From the NCBI RefSeq assembly GCF_900095725.1, contig NZ_FMMP01000006.1, positions 558,001-622,000 of the forward strand: DNA of 64,000 bases, written 5' to 3'. Source of the DNA: Cellulosilyticum sp. I15G10I2. Lineage in GTDB: Bacteria; Bacillota; Clostridia; Lachnospirales; Cellulosilyticaceae. Positions 18,958 to 26,749 of the stretch are shown one piece after another. The notes beneath the pieces were generated by a model. The model saw only the letters and a program-made list of their open reading frames with translations, did no database searches and was not told where the DNA came from. A program made the position numbers and the translations under genes. Numbering within the stretch: position 1 is the first letter of the stretch; each line of letters opens with the position of its first letter.

Positions 18958-20091
18958 TTAACAATTATAGGTGTATTTAGTTTTTAAAGAATTCTGAGGT
19001 TGCCTAAAGTAAATATAATTTAAGAATTGAATAATATAAACAAATAGAGTTATAGTACCTATTAATATAAATAACCACCTTATTTCAAAAAAGCTAGGTG
19101 TTTTTAGTGTATAAACAGTAAATAGTGGATAAAGAAGATAGCATAATACAAAGCTTAGTGTGCCTTGCATAAGTTTGGCAATAACATAAGGGATGAGAGA
19201 GATGCTGCAATCTCCTAAAACATAGGAGGTCTGGAAATAGATACATATGCCTCCACAACTGATCATAAAAGAAATCAGTGCCAATAAATATAAAGAAATT
19301 TCATTTGAATTACATAGCATACTTACACCATTTGACAATTCTAATAGTCCAGTTATAAAACCTAAAAAAGCTGATGGCGTGCCAGGGTGTACTAAAGAAG
19401 CATTCGATATGTTCATAATAGTTGAAGAAGATTTTAAAATACTTACAATAACGGAAAAGAATATAATATATCCGCCTATGTATACTATTGTATCCATGCC
19501 ATTTCGTACCGCCTCATTAAATATGTAAGAAAAGGTAAAAGATACTTTTTTTTGACTAGAATGCGATTTGCGATGGTTATTAAGAGGCATACTTTTATAG
19601 AAAGAAAAAATGAAACTTAATAATATTGCGGATGAAATATGTACTAGTAATAAAAAATATCCTATGGTGGAGCTGTTTAGCATAAGTGTACCAACGGTAC
19701 CTATTATAAATAGAGGACCACAGTTATTGCTAAAACAAAGTAATTTTTGGGCTTCAGAGGTAGATAGGGCCTCGCTATCTAGAAGCTGCCTGATCACTTT
19801 AGCTCCCATAGGATATCCTGCAACGAATCCCATAACAAAGGCAAACAAGCTACTGCCAGGAAGCCGCCAGATTTTTTGTGTGAGTGGAGAAGAAATTGTG
19901 CTGATACCTTTCATAACATTTAACTGAGATAAAATATTAATTAGAATAATAAAAGGAAGCAAAGAAGGAAGTATTTTATTAAACCATAACAAAAGCCCTT
20001 CTTTAGCAGCAATGATACAAATATTAGGAGATAAGATCAACATTACAATGATAAATATAACTCCAAAAGCAATTATATATTTTTTAGACAC
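18958..20091 (-). CDS. ylbJ: sporulation integral membrane protein YlbJ
   Basis: Polytopic membrane protein needed for spore cortex formation in Bacillus, where it is sigma-E dependent; its transport substrate is unknown. The 377 residues hold about eight hydrophobic segments. Family signatures are LPSLLPFIILINIL, GFVAGYPMGAKVIRQL and FSNNCGPLFIIGTVG, resembling nucleoside-transporter gate domains. A GGAGGG ribosome site lies before the start. It is read in the same direction as tmcAL, 80 bases downstream of it, as in many Clostridia. Confidence 0.93.
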   Translation of the reverse strand: MSKKYIIAFGVIFIIVMLILSPNICIIAAKEGLLLWFNKILPSLLPFIILINILSQLNVMKGISTISSPLTQKIWRLPGSSLFAFVMGFVAGYPMGAKVIRQLLDSEALSTSEAQKLLCFSNNCGPLFIIGTVGTLMLNSSTIGYFLLLVHISSAILLSFIFSFYKSMPLNNHRKSHSSQKKVSFTFSYIFNEAVRNGMDTIVYIGGYIIFFSVIVSILKSSSTIMNISNASLVHPGTPSAFLGFITGLLELSNGVSMLCNSNEISLYLLALISFMISCGGICIYFQTSYVLGDCSISLIPYVIAKLMQGTLSFVLCYLLYPLFTVYTLKTPSFFEIRWLFILIGTITLFVYIIQFLNYIYFRQPQNSLKTKYTYNC

Positions 20092-20171
20092 ATTAGATGC
20101 CCTCCTCTATAAGACAAACTTATTGTTTTTATTATATGAGGGATCGTCCAGAAAAATACGCTATACCCCTA

Positions 20172-21413
20172 TTAAAGCTTAATAAAAGGATGGGTAAAAT
20201 CCTGGTGATAGCTTCTGACATTTTTGGTGATGTATTGATAAATACCACTCGCCTTTAGTTCGTAGTCTAAGAGAAATTTAGATTCTAGGTTAAGCGAAGA
20301 ATGAGAATCTTTGAGACTAGTAATAATAGGAACACTTGCGTGTTTGGTCATTTCTGATAAAAGAACAGTAGCTTTTTTTCTGCATCCAAGGACTCTAATG
20401 TAAGGAATCCAATTTAGAATTTCTAATCTATGCATATCATCTTGCAGGATATTTAATAAAATTCTAAAGAGTGTGCGTTGAACAGTAGCCCTTGTATAAG
20501 TTTTAGAGGTGACTTCATTAATTACATCTAAAATAGATAGTTTTTCAGTAAAACAGTTCAAAATAGAAAAGATCATATCTTTTGGTATATCCCAAAGAGA
20601 ATATAAACTCTCTTTATTGGAAAAAATAAGCCTATAGTGTAGAAAGTCACTTAAATGATCTAATGTTGGAATGGAACCAGCATGTTCCATAAGCAACCTA
20701 TAACTTTCATGAGGCATACACTGTTTGATTGACTCAGTTTGATGAGATAGCAGCTGTGTTCTTATGGCAGTTGCAGAAGCAATTGAAGCATAAATATGGG
20801 TATCATGATAGTTTGAGACTTGACGTTTAATAGTTAACGGCGAGATATTGGTATTATATTTTATCAATGCTTTAATATATTCTATTCCTAATATATTATT
20901 AGGATTTTCTACTGCCTTTTGTATATCCTCCAATGAATATAAATTATGTTCAGCAGAAGAAAAGTAATTGGTAATAGCTGCTTGACGTGCTCTTGGAAAA
21001 CTATATCCCTTAGATAAGAAGTTTTTAATAAGCTGCGATAAAGCAGGGGGTTCATCGGATAAAACATGAGCGATATCTTTTAATAAATCTATGTTACCTA
21101 TTTCACTTCCAAAAGAGATGGTGTTTACTATGCCTGTTTTATTTAAAATAGAAACAGCTGCCTCACAAAAACGTTCAGCGCTTGCAGTAGCGAAAGGAAC
21201 TGGAAGCTCTAACACCATATCTATGCCAGAAGACAAGGCCATTTGTGTACGTACAAACTTATTAACAATACTTGGCGTACCTCGTTGTGTAAAGTTTCCA
21301 CTCATTACTGCAATCACAAAATCTGACTGCGTTAGTTCTTTAGTTTGATTTAATTGGTATAAATGCCCATTATGAAATGGATTATATTCAGCTACAATGC
21401 CAGTTATATGCAT
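20172..21413 (-). CDS. tmcAL: tRNA(Met) cytidine acetate ligase
   Basis: ATP-dependent ligase that uses acetate to form N4-acetylcytidine at the wobble base of elongator tRNA-Met (established for the Bacillus homologue YlbM). The 413 residues begin GIVAEYNPFHNGH, containing the nucleotidyltransferase HxGH motif at 14-17, followed by VIAVMSGNFTQRGTP and the conserved GIDMVLELP segment. AGGAGG precedes the start. It is divergent from the acetate-forming genes pta and ackA, which is suggestive because its substrate is acetate. Confidence 0.93.
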   Translation of the reverse strand: MHITGIVAEYNPFHNGHLYQLNQTKELTQSDFVIAVMSGNFTQRGTPSIVNKFVRTQMALSSGIDMVLELPVPFATASAERFCEAAVSILNKTGIVNTISFGSEIGNIDLLKDIAHVLSDEPPALSQLIKNFLSKGYSFPRARQAAITNYFSSAEHNLYSLEDIQKAVENPNNILGIEYIKALIKYNTNISPLTIKRQVSNYHDTHIYASIASATAIRTQLLSHQTESIKQCMPHESYRLLMEHAGSIPTLDHLSDFLHYRLIFSNKESLYSLWDIPKDMIFSILNCFTEKLSILDVINEVTSKTYTRATVQRTLFRILLNILQDDMHRLEILNWIPYIRVLGCRKKATVLLSEMTKHASVPIITSLKDSHSSLNLESKFLLDYELKASGIYQYITKNVRSYHQDFTHPFIKL

Positions 21414-21506
21414 GACTATTCCTCCTAGGATACTGGTTTACTTCTATTCTATAATAAAAAAAATGTTTAATAAAGGAGATAAAAGCAATAAATTTTCATT
21501 TGGCTC

Positions 21507-21535
21507 TTGTATACAATAGATACATTGAATATAAT
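21507..21535 (+). promoter_or_regulatory. pta-ackA promoter
   Basis: TTGTAT at 21507-21512, a 17-base spacer and a perfect TATAAT at 21530-21535 lie about 46 bases before the pta start. The -35 box matches only three of six bases, but spacing and -10 are ideal. Confidence 0.6.
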
Positions 21536-21581
21536 AGTACTGAGGGTAATTCGAAAGGAAAAATTTGAAAGGGGTTTATAT

Positions 21582-22571
21582 ATGTCTTTTTTAGAAGTCA
21601 TTAAAACTAGAGCAAGAAATAACAAAAAAACAATAGTTTTACCAGAAACAACAGATCTTCGTACCTTAAAAGCAGCACATATAATATTGCAAGAGGAACT
21701 TGCGAATATAATACTTATTGGAAATAAAGATGCGATAATCAGTAAAGCTGAAGGCTTAGATTTAGCAGCGGCTGAAATTGTAGATCCACAAGTATTTGAA
21801 GATATGGAAAAATATATTGCAGCACTTGTAGAGCTTAGAAAAGGTAAAGGGATGACTTATGATAAGGCAAAAGAATTATTATACAGTGATCCATTGTTTT
21901 TAGGCGTTATGATGGTTAAAGAGCAAAAAGCAGATGGAATGGTAGCCGGTGCTATTAATTCTACAGCTAATGTGCTTAGGCCTTCTTTGCAAATATTAAA
22001 AACTGCACCTAATACAAAACTGGTATCATCATTTTTTGTGATGGTAGTGCCTGATTGTGATATGGGTAGTCAAGGCATATTTGTTTTCTCGGATGCGGGG
22101 CTTAATCAAAATCCAAATGCTGAAGAACTCGCAGCTATTGCGCAGAGTTCAGCTGGTAGCTTTAAGCAACTAGTAGGCGATGAGCCAGTTGTAGCAATGC
22201 TTTCTCATTCTACTTATGGCAGCTCAAAACACGTAGATGTTGATAAAGTAGTAGAAGCAACTAAACTTGCAAAACAGATGGCACCAGGGCTGAAAATAGA
22301 TGGAGAATTGCAACTAGATGCTGCTATTGTTAGAGAAGTAGGCCAAGCTAAAGCACCTGGCAGTGAAGTAGCTGGATATGCCAATGTGCTTGTATTTCCA
22401 GATTTAGACGCTGGGAATATTGGATATAAATTAGTACAACGTTTAGCAAAGGCAGAGGCATATGGCCCTGTTACACAAGGTATTGCAAAGCCAGTTAATG
22501 ATTTATCAAGGGGATGCAGTGTTGAAGATATTGTAGGGGTTGTAGCTATTACTGCTGTTCAAGCACAATAA
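21582..22571 (+). CDS. pta: phosphate acetyltransferase
   Basis: Converts acetyl-CoA and phosphate to acetyl phosphate, the first step of the fermentative acetate pathway. From ATG 21582, which follows AAAGGGG, the protein has 329 residues, the usual size of the short class I form. The frame is open to 21507, but that stretch carries the promoter. Visible motifs include KTIVLPETTDLRTLKAA, MVAGAINSTANVLRP and the C-terminal GYANVLVFPDLDAGNIGYK. ackA follows after 32 bases. Confidence 0.97.
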   Translation: MSFLEVIKTRARNNKKTIVLPETTDLRTLKAAHIILQEELANIILIGNKDAIISKAEGLDLAAAEIVDPQVFEDMEKYIAALVELRKGKGMTYDKAKELLYSDPLFLGVMMVKEQKADGMVAGAINSTANVLRPSLQILKTAPNTKLVSSFFVMVVPDCDMGSQGIFVFSDAGLNQNPNAEELAAIAQSSAGSFKQLVGDEPVVAMLSHSTYGSSKHVDVDKVVEATKLAKQMAPGLKIDGELQLDAAIVREVGQAKAPGSEVAGYANVLVFPDLDAGNIGYKLVQRLAKAEAYGPVTQGIAKPVNDLSRGCSVEDIVGVVAITAVQAQ

Positions 22572-22603
22572 AAAATATTAAAGTCTTTAAGGAGTGTATA
22601 AAA

Positions 22604-23800
22604 ATGATCGTATTAGTTGTAAATTGCGGAAGTTCTTCTCTTAAGTATCAATTATTAAATATGGATGATGAAAGTGTAATTGCAAAAGGGATATGTGAAA
22701 GAATAGGGATTGAAGGTTCATTTATTAAACATACAACAGAAGGAAAAGATGCTGTTAAAGCAGAAGGGGACATAGCTAATCATAAGGTAGCTTTTGAAAA
22801 AATGATAGCTATGTTAACAGAAGGTAAAACAGCATGTATTACGTCTGTAGATGAAATCAAAGCTGTAGGACATAGAGTTGTACATGCAGGAGAAAAATTT
22901 AGTTCTTCAGTAGTTATTACAGATGAGGTAATAAAAGCTTTAGAGGCATGTATAGATTTAGCACCACTGCATAACCCAGCTAACTTAGTGGGAATCAATG
23001 CATGTAAAGAACTTATGCCAAAGGTGCCTATGGTAGCGGTATTTGATACGGCATTCCATCAAACAATTGACAAATCAGTTTATATGTATGCTATTCCACA
23101 AGAATATTATAAAAAGTATGGCATCCGTAAATATGGATTCCATGGAACATCTCACAAATATGTTTCAGAAAGAGCAGCTGTAATGCTTGGAAAACCTTTA
23201 GAAGATACAAAAGTTATCGTTTGTCATCTTGGTAATGGGGCGAGTGTTTGTGCAGTTAAAGGCGGCAAATCAGTCGAAACTTCAATGGGCTTTACACCAC
23301 TTCCAGGACTTATTATGGGAACACGTTCAGGAGACATTGATCCAGCTATTATTCCATTTTTGATGGAAAAAGAAGGTTTAAGTGGAAAAGAAGTAGATGG
23401 TATTCTAAATAAAAAATCTGGTGTACTTGCATTATCAGAGATGTCAAGTGACTTTAGAGAAATTGAAGATGGTGTTGTTGCAGGTGATCCAGTATCTCGA
23501 TTTACTATGGATGCATTCCAACATAGACTAGTAAGTTACATTGGTGCTTATGCTGCTGTAATGAATGGCGTGGATGCCATTGCGTTTGCCGGAGGCCTTG
23601 GAGAAAATAATGCTATTATGCGTGAAGAAGTTGCAAACATGCTTACTTGGTTAGGTGTTGAAATCGATGTTGAAAAAAATAAATGCCGTGGCGTAGAGCG
23701 AGATTTATCTACATCAAATGCAAAAGTTAAAATGCTTTTAGTACCTACAAATGAAGAACTTATGATTGCGAGAGATTCAGTACAACTCCTTAATAAATAA
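22604..23800 (+). CDS. ackA: acetate kinase
   Basis: Makes ATP and acetate from acetyl phosphate. The 398 residues show ASKHA-fold motifs: VVNCGSSSLKYQL at the N-terminus, GHRVVHAGEKFS, VFDTAFHQT, RKYGFHGTSHKYVS and the adenosine motif AFAGGLGENN. AAGGAG lies before the ATG. It is in an operon with pta. A separate strong promoter begins within five bases of its stop, so downstream yceD-rpmF is expressed independently. Confidence 0.98.
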   Translation: MIVLVVNCGSSSLKYQLLNMDDESVIAKGICERIGIEGSFIKHTTEGKDAVKAEGDIANHKVAFEKMIAMLTEGKTACITSVDEIKAVGHRVVHAGEKFSSSVVITDEVIKALEACIDLAPLHNPANLVGINACKELMPKVPMVAVFDTAFHQTIDKSVYMYAIPQEYYKKYGIRKYGFHGTSHKYVSERAAVMLGKPLEDTKVIVCHLGNGASVCAVKGGKSVETSMGFTPLPGLIMGTRSGDIDPAIIPFLMEKEGLSGKEVDGILNKKSGVLALSEMSSDFREIEDGVVAGDPVSRFTMDAFQHRLVSYIGAYAAVMNGVDAIAFAGGLGENNAIMREEVANMLTWLGVEIDVEKNKCRGVERDLSTSNAKVKMLLVPTNEELMIARDSVQLLNK

Positions 23801-23804
23801 GTCA

Positions 23805-23833
23805 TTGACAAATAATCCTCATATAGGTATAAT
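23805..23833 (+). promoter_or_regulatory. perfect-consensus sigma-A promoter for yceD-rpmF
   Basis: TTGACA at 23805-23810, exactly 17 bases, then TATAAT at 23828-23833. The predicted transcript starts near 23840, giving a leader of about 25 bases. Confidence 0.9.
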
Positions 23834-23864
23834 TACAGAAGTGTTACTTAATGGAGTGAAAAAA

Positions 23865-24368
23865 ATGAAGATTGATATCCATGACCTTACAAATAAGTCA
23901 GAAGTAACTTTTAAAGGTGAACAAGCTGTGTCACTCTTAGGACTTAATTTATCTAGTAATGCAAAAAGTTGCCTTGTAAGTATAACAGGCACTGTAGCGA
24001 AAAAAGGTAATAGGTATTTAGTACGAGGGAATATAGCTTCTACAATAAAGCTATTATGTGATCGTTGCACTAGTGAATTTGAATATCCTATTCATGCGGA
24101 ATTATATAAAGAATTTTCAACAGATTTTATTAAGGAAGATGAAGATATAATTCATGTTACAAAATCAAACATTGATTTGTCTGATGTTATAGCAGAAGCA
24201 GTTTACCTAAGTGTACCTATGAAATGTTTATGTAGGGAAGATTGCAAGGGCATGTGCAATGTATGTGGTATTAATGCCAATGAGCATACATGCAATTGTC
24301 AAGATGCAGACATCGATCCACGACTTGAAAAGTTAAAAAATATTTTTCGCCCTCAAAGTGAAGAGTAG
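23865..24368 (+). CDS. yceD: DUF177 (YceD-family) protein
   Basis: Member of the DUF177/YceD family, which is nearly always encoded just before rpmF. A role in 23S rRNA or large-subunit assembly has been proposed for plant and E. coli homologues, but the function here is inferred. From ATG 23865 it has 167 residues, with one CDRC-type pair near the middle and the diagnostic cysteine cluster CLCREDCKGMCNVCG near the C-terminus. The frame continues upstream to 23766, overlapping ackA and its promoter, and is rejected. Confidence 0.88.
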   Translation: MKIDIHDLTNKSEVTFKGEQAVSLLGLNLSSNAKSCLVSITGTVAKKGNRYLVRGNIASTIKLLCDRCTSEFEYPIHAELYKEFSTDFIKEDEDIIHVTKSNIDLSDVIAEAVYLSVPMKCLCREDCKGMCNVCGINANEHTCNCQDADIDPRLEKLKNIFRPQSEE

Positions 24369-24388
24369 TATCAAGAGGAGGTGTTAAA

Positions 24389-24565
24389 ATGGCAGTACCA
24401 AAAAGAAAAACGTCAAAAGCCAGAAGAAATAAAAGACAGGCAAATTGGAAACTTTCTCCACTTAATTTAGTAAAGTGTTCTAAATGTGGTGAGTTAATGA
24501 TGCCACACCGTGTATGCAAAGCTTGTGGTTCTTATGCTAATCGCGTTGTTGTAAAAGTAGATTAA
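24389..24565 (+). CDS. rpmF: 50S ribosomal protein L32
   Basis: Small ribosomal protein of 58 residues starting MAVPKRKTSKARRNKR. Zinc ligands are Cys30, Cys33, Cys43 and Cys46, so this is the zinc-binding (C+) version. AGGAGGTG precedes the ATG and the gene is 20 bases after yceD. A strong terminator follows. Confidence 0.97.
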   Translation: MAVPKRKTSKARRNKRQANWKLSPLNLVKCSKCGELMMPHRVCKACGSYANRVVVKVD

Positions 24566-24573
24566 TTTTTGTT

Positions 24574-24600
24574 AAAAAGACAGCTTTTAGCTGTCTTTTT
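24574..24600 (+). terminator. intrinsic terminator after rpmF
   Basis: An 11-bp stem (AAAAAGACAGC and complement) with loop TTTTA ends in T5. Confidence 0.9.
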
Positions 24601-24642
24601 GTATATTTAATTTCAATATAGAGAAAGATAGAGGTGATGACT

Positions 24643-25632
24643 ATGCCAAAAATAGCAATTGATGTAATGGGCGGCGATCATGCGCCAGATGAAATCATTA
24701 AAGGGTGTATAAAAGCATCTAAAGATGTTTCGTGCAAATTAGTTTTGGTCGGAGAAGAAGTAATCATCAAAGAAAAGTTATCCGCTTATACATATGATGT
24801 ATCTAAAATTGATATAGTTCATGCAGATGAGGTGATAACGATGGAAGATTCACCAGTCATTGCAATAAGGCAGAAAAAGCAATCTTCTATGGTGGTAGGC
24901 CTGAAACTTTTGAAAGAAAAACAAGTTGATGGATTTATAAGTGCAGGAAGTACAGGAGCACTTCTTACAGGGGCGACCTTAATTGTAGGAAGAATAAAGG
25001 GTGTCGAAAGACCTGCACTAGCACCCATCATTCCTACTAAAACAGGCTATTCATTGCTAATAGATTGTGGTGCTAATGTAGATGCAAAGCCGAACTATCT
25101 TAAACAGTTTGCACGTATGGGAAGCGTTTATATGGAGCAATGTCTGGGGGTATCAAAACCTAAAGTTGGTCTTATTAATATAGGTGCTGAAGAAGAAAAA
25201 GGAAATCAGCTTACTAAAGAAGCTTTTAAGCTTTTAAGTGAGGATAGGGAGATTAACTTCTATGGCAATGTAGAAGCAAGAGAAATTACAGAAGGTAAAG
25301 TAGATATATTGGTTTGTGACGGATTTGTCGGTAATATAGTGCTTAAATTCATGGAAGGCTTTGGAAAGTGGATATTATCTATGCTTAAAACAGAATTTAT
25401 GCGTAATTTTAAAACGAAGTTTGCTGCACTATTACTCAAAAAAGGTATCTATACACTTAAAGATAAATTTAATTATTCAACTAAAGGTGGTGCGCCGTTT
25501 CTTGGTGTTAATGGATTAGTTGTTAAGACTCATGGAAGTTCTAAAGCGCAAGAAATATATAGTACGATTCTTCAAACGGAAGGATTTATTAATAATCAGC
25601 TAGTCAATAAAATTACAAACAATTTAAATTAA
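24643..25632 (+). CDS. plsX: phosphate acyltransferase PlsX
   Basis: Makes acyl phosphate from acyl-ACP, the acyl donor for PlsY in phosphatidic acid synthesis. The 329 residues begin MPKIAIDVMGGDHAP, the family hallmark, and include SAGSTGALLTGA and CDGFVGNIVLKFMEG. ATG 24643 is chosen because AGGTG lies six bases upstream; ATG 24637 and GTG 24634 are alternatives that shift the start by two or three codons. The partner plsY lies at 44195 and acpP follows directly. Confidence 0.96.
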   Translation: MPKIAIDVMGGDHAPDEIIKGCIKASKDVSCKLVLVGEEVIIKEKLSAYTYDVSKIDIVHADEVITMEDSPVIAIRQKKQSSMVVGLKLLKEKQVDGFISAGSTGALLTGATLIVGRIKGVERPALAPIIPTKTGYSLLIDCGANVDAKPNYLKQFARMGSVYMEQCLGVSKPKVGLINIGAEEEKGNQLTKEAFKLLSEDREINFYGNVEAREITEGKVDILVCDGFVGNIVLKFMEGFGKWILSMLKTEFMRNFKTKFAALLLKKGIYTLKDKFNYSTKGGAPFLGVNGLVVKTHGSSKAQEIYSTILQTEGFINNQLVNKITNNLN

Positions 25633-25646
25633 AATATAAATTCATA

Positions 25647-25675
25647 TTGACTACCAAACAGGTATATAATATTAT
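25647..25675 (+). promoter_or_regulatory. acpP promoter with TACC-N5-GGTA inverted repeat
   Basis: TTGACT at 25647-25652, 17 bases, and TATTAT at 25670-25675 form a good sigma-A promoter. The spacer contains TACC-N5-GGTA (25652-25664), a possible operator half-site pair. It does not match a fatty-acid regulator site well enough to name one. Confidence 0.65.
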
Positions 25676-25706
25676 CAAAATATAAATCTTTTTAAGAGGT
25701 GTTAGA

Positions 25707-25943
25707 ATGGTATTCGAGAAGGTAAAACAAATTATTAGTGAACAATTTAATATTTCAGAAGATGAGCTTACTTTATATACATCTTTTGTAGATGATTTAA
25801 ATGCTGACTCATTAGATATTTTTCAAATTATAATGGCTATTGAAGAAGAATTTGAAATTGAGATATCGAATGATGATGCAGAAAGAGTGTCTACTGTAGG
25901 AGATGTGGTTGAGTACATTAAAGAGCAAAAAGGATTAGATTAA
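25707..25943 (+). CDS. acpP: acyl carrier protein
   Basis: Carrier of growing fatty acyl chains through a 4'-phosphopantetheine arm. The 78 acidic residues include the attachment motif DSL with Ser35, and the helix after it ([13 protein letters not shown]). It has its own promoter and terminator, so it can be expressed at a high level independently of plsX. Confidence 0.97.
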   Translation: MVFEKVKQIISEQFNISEDELTLYTSFVDDLNADSLDIFQIIMAIEEEFEIEISNDDAERVSTVGDVVEYIKEQKGLD

Positions 25944-25951
25944 TGATAGTG

Positions 25952-25972
25952 GCCTCGCTTAGCGAGGCTTTT
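25952..25972 (+). terminator. intrinsic terminator after acpP
   Basis: GC-rich stem GCCTCGC-TTA-GCGAGGC followed by TTTT. Confidence 0.85.
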
Positions 25973-26018
25973 AACATATTACAGTTGTTTTTATTATAGG
26001 TATAGAAGAGGTGACACG

Positions 26019-26741
26019 ATGCAAAAAAAAGCAAATAAACTGCCTAATGGTTCGTTGCTTGAGAGTATGCAAGATAAGATAAATTATCATTTTAAAAAGA
26101 GTGATGTATTAAAGCAGTCTCTTACTCATAGTTCCTATGCAAATGAGCATAGAAATCACTCCCTTAAAGATAATGAAAGGTTAGAATTTCTGGGGGATGC
26201 TATATTGGATTTGATTATTAGTGAGTATCTATTTAGTAAACACCCTGAAATGCCAGAAGGAGATCTATCTAAGATTAGAGCAAGTATTGTATGCGAGGCA
26301 TCTTTAGCGAAAATTGCCAGATTTATTGAATTGGGAAAATATATACTTCTTGGTAAAGGAGAAGAAATGACAGGTGGAAGAGAGAGGGCTTCTATTTTAG
26401 CAGATGCTTTTGAGGCGCTTACAGGTGCTATATTTTTAGATGGCGGATTTGAGGAAGCTAAACTTTTTTTAGGAAGGACCTTGATTAGTCAGGTGGAACA
26501 AGTTACTTCCATAGAAGATTTATATACAGATTATAAAACGCTTCTTCAAGAAAACATACAAAAAGAAAGCAACAAACTCATAATTTATGAGGTGGTAGGT
26601 GAAGAGGGGCCGGATCATGACAAAAACTTTTATGTTGAAGTATATCATGATACAATATGTTTAGGAAAAGGCATTGGAAAAAGTAAAAAAGAAGCTGAGC
26701 AAGATTCAGCTAAGAAGGCCCTAAATAATTTGAAAAATTGA
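26019..26741 (+). CDS. rnc: ribonuclease III
   Basis: Double-strand-specific endonuclease for rRNA maturation and mRNA turnover. The 240 residues contain the catalytic signature NERLEFLGDAILDL, the second acidic cluster around DAFEALTGAIFLD, and a C-terminal double-stranded-RNA-binding domain from about residue 168 ending GKSKKEAEQDSAKKALNNL. GAGGTGA precedes the ATG. smc starts nine bases after the stop, the conserved rnc-smc-ftsY order. Confidence 0.97.
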   Translation: MQKKANKLPNGSLLESMQDKINYHFKKSDVLKQSLTHSSYANEHRNHSLKDNERLEFLGDAILDLIISEYLFSKHPEMPEGDLSKIRASIVCEASLAKIARFIELGKYILLGKGEEMTGGRERASILADAFEALTGAIFLDGGFEEAKLFLGRTLISQVEQVTSIEDLYTDYKTLLQENIQKESNKLIIYEVVGEEGPDHDKNFYVEVYHDTICLGKGIGKSKKEAEQDSAKKALNNLKN

Positions 26742-26749
26742 GGTGAAAT

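Noticed and set aside
21507-21581. 25-codon N-terminal extension of pta
   Set aside because: It would translate through the promoter; a good ribosome site precedes ATG 21582.
25652-25664. TACC-N5-GGTA in the acpP promoter considered as a FapR operator
   Set aside because: Only the inner tetramers match and spacing differs; kept as an unnamed inverted repeat.
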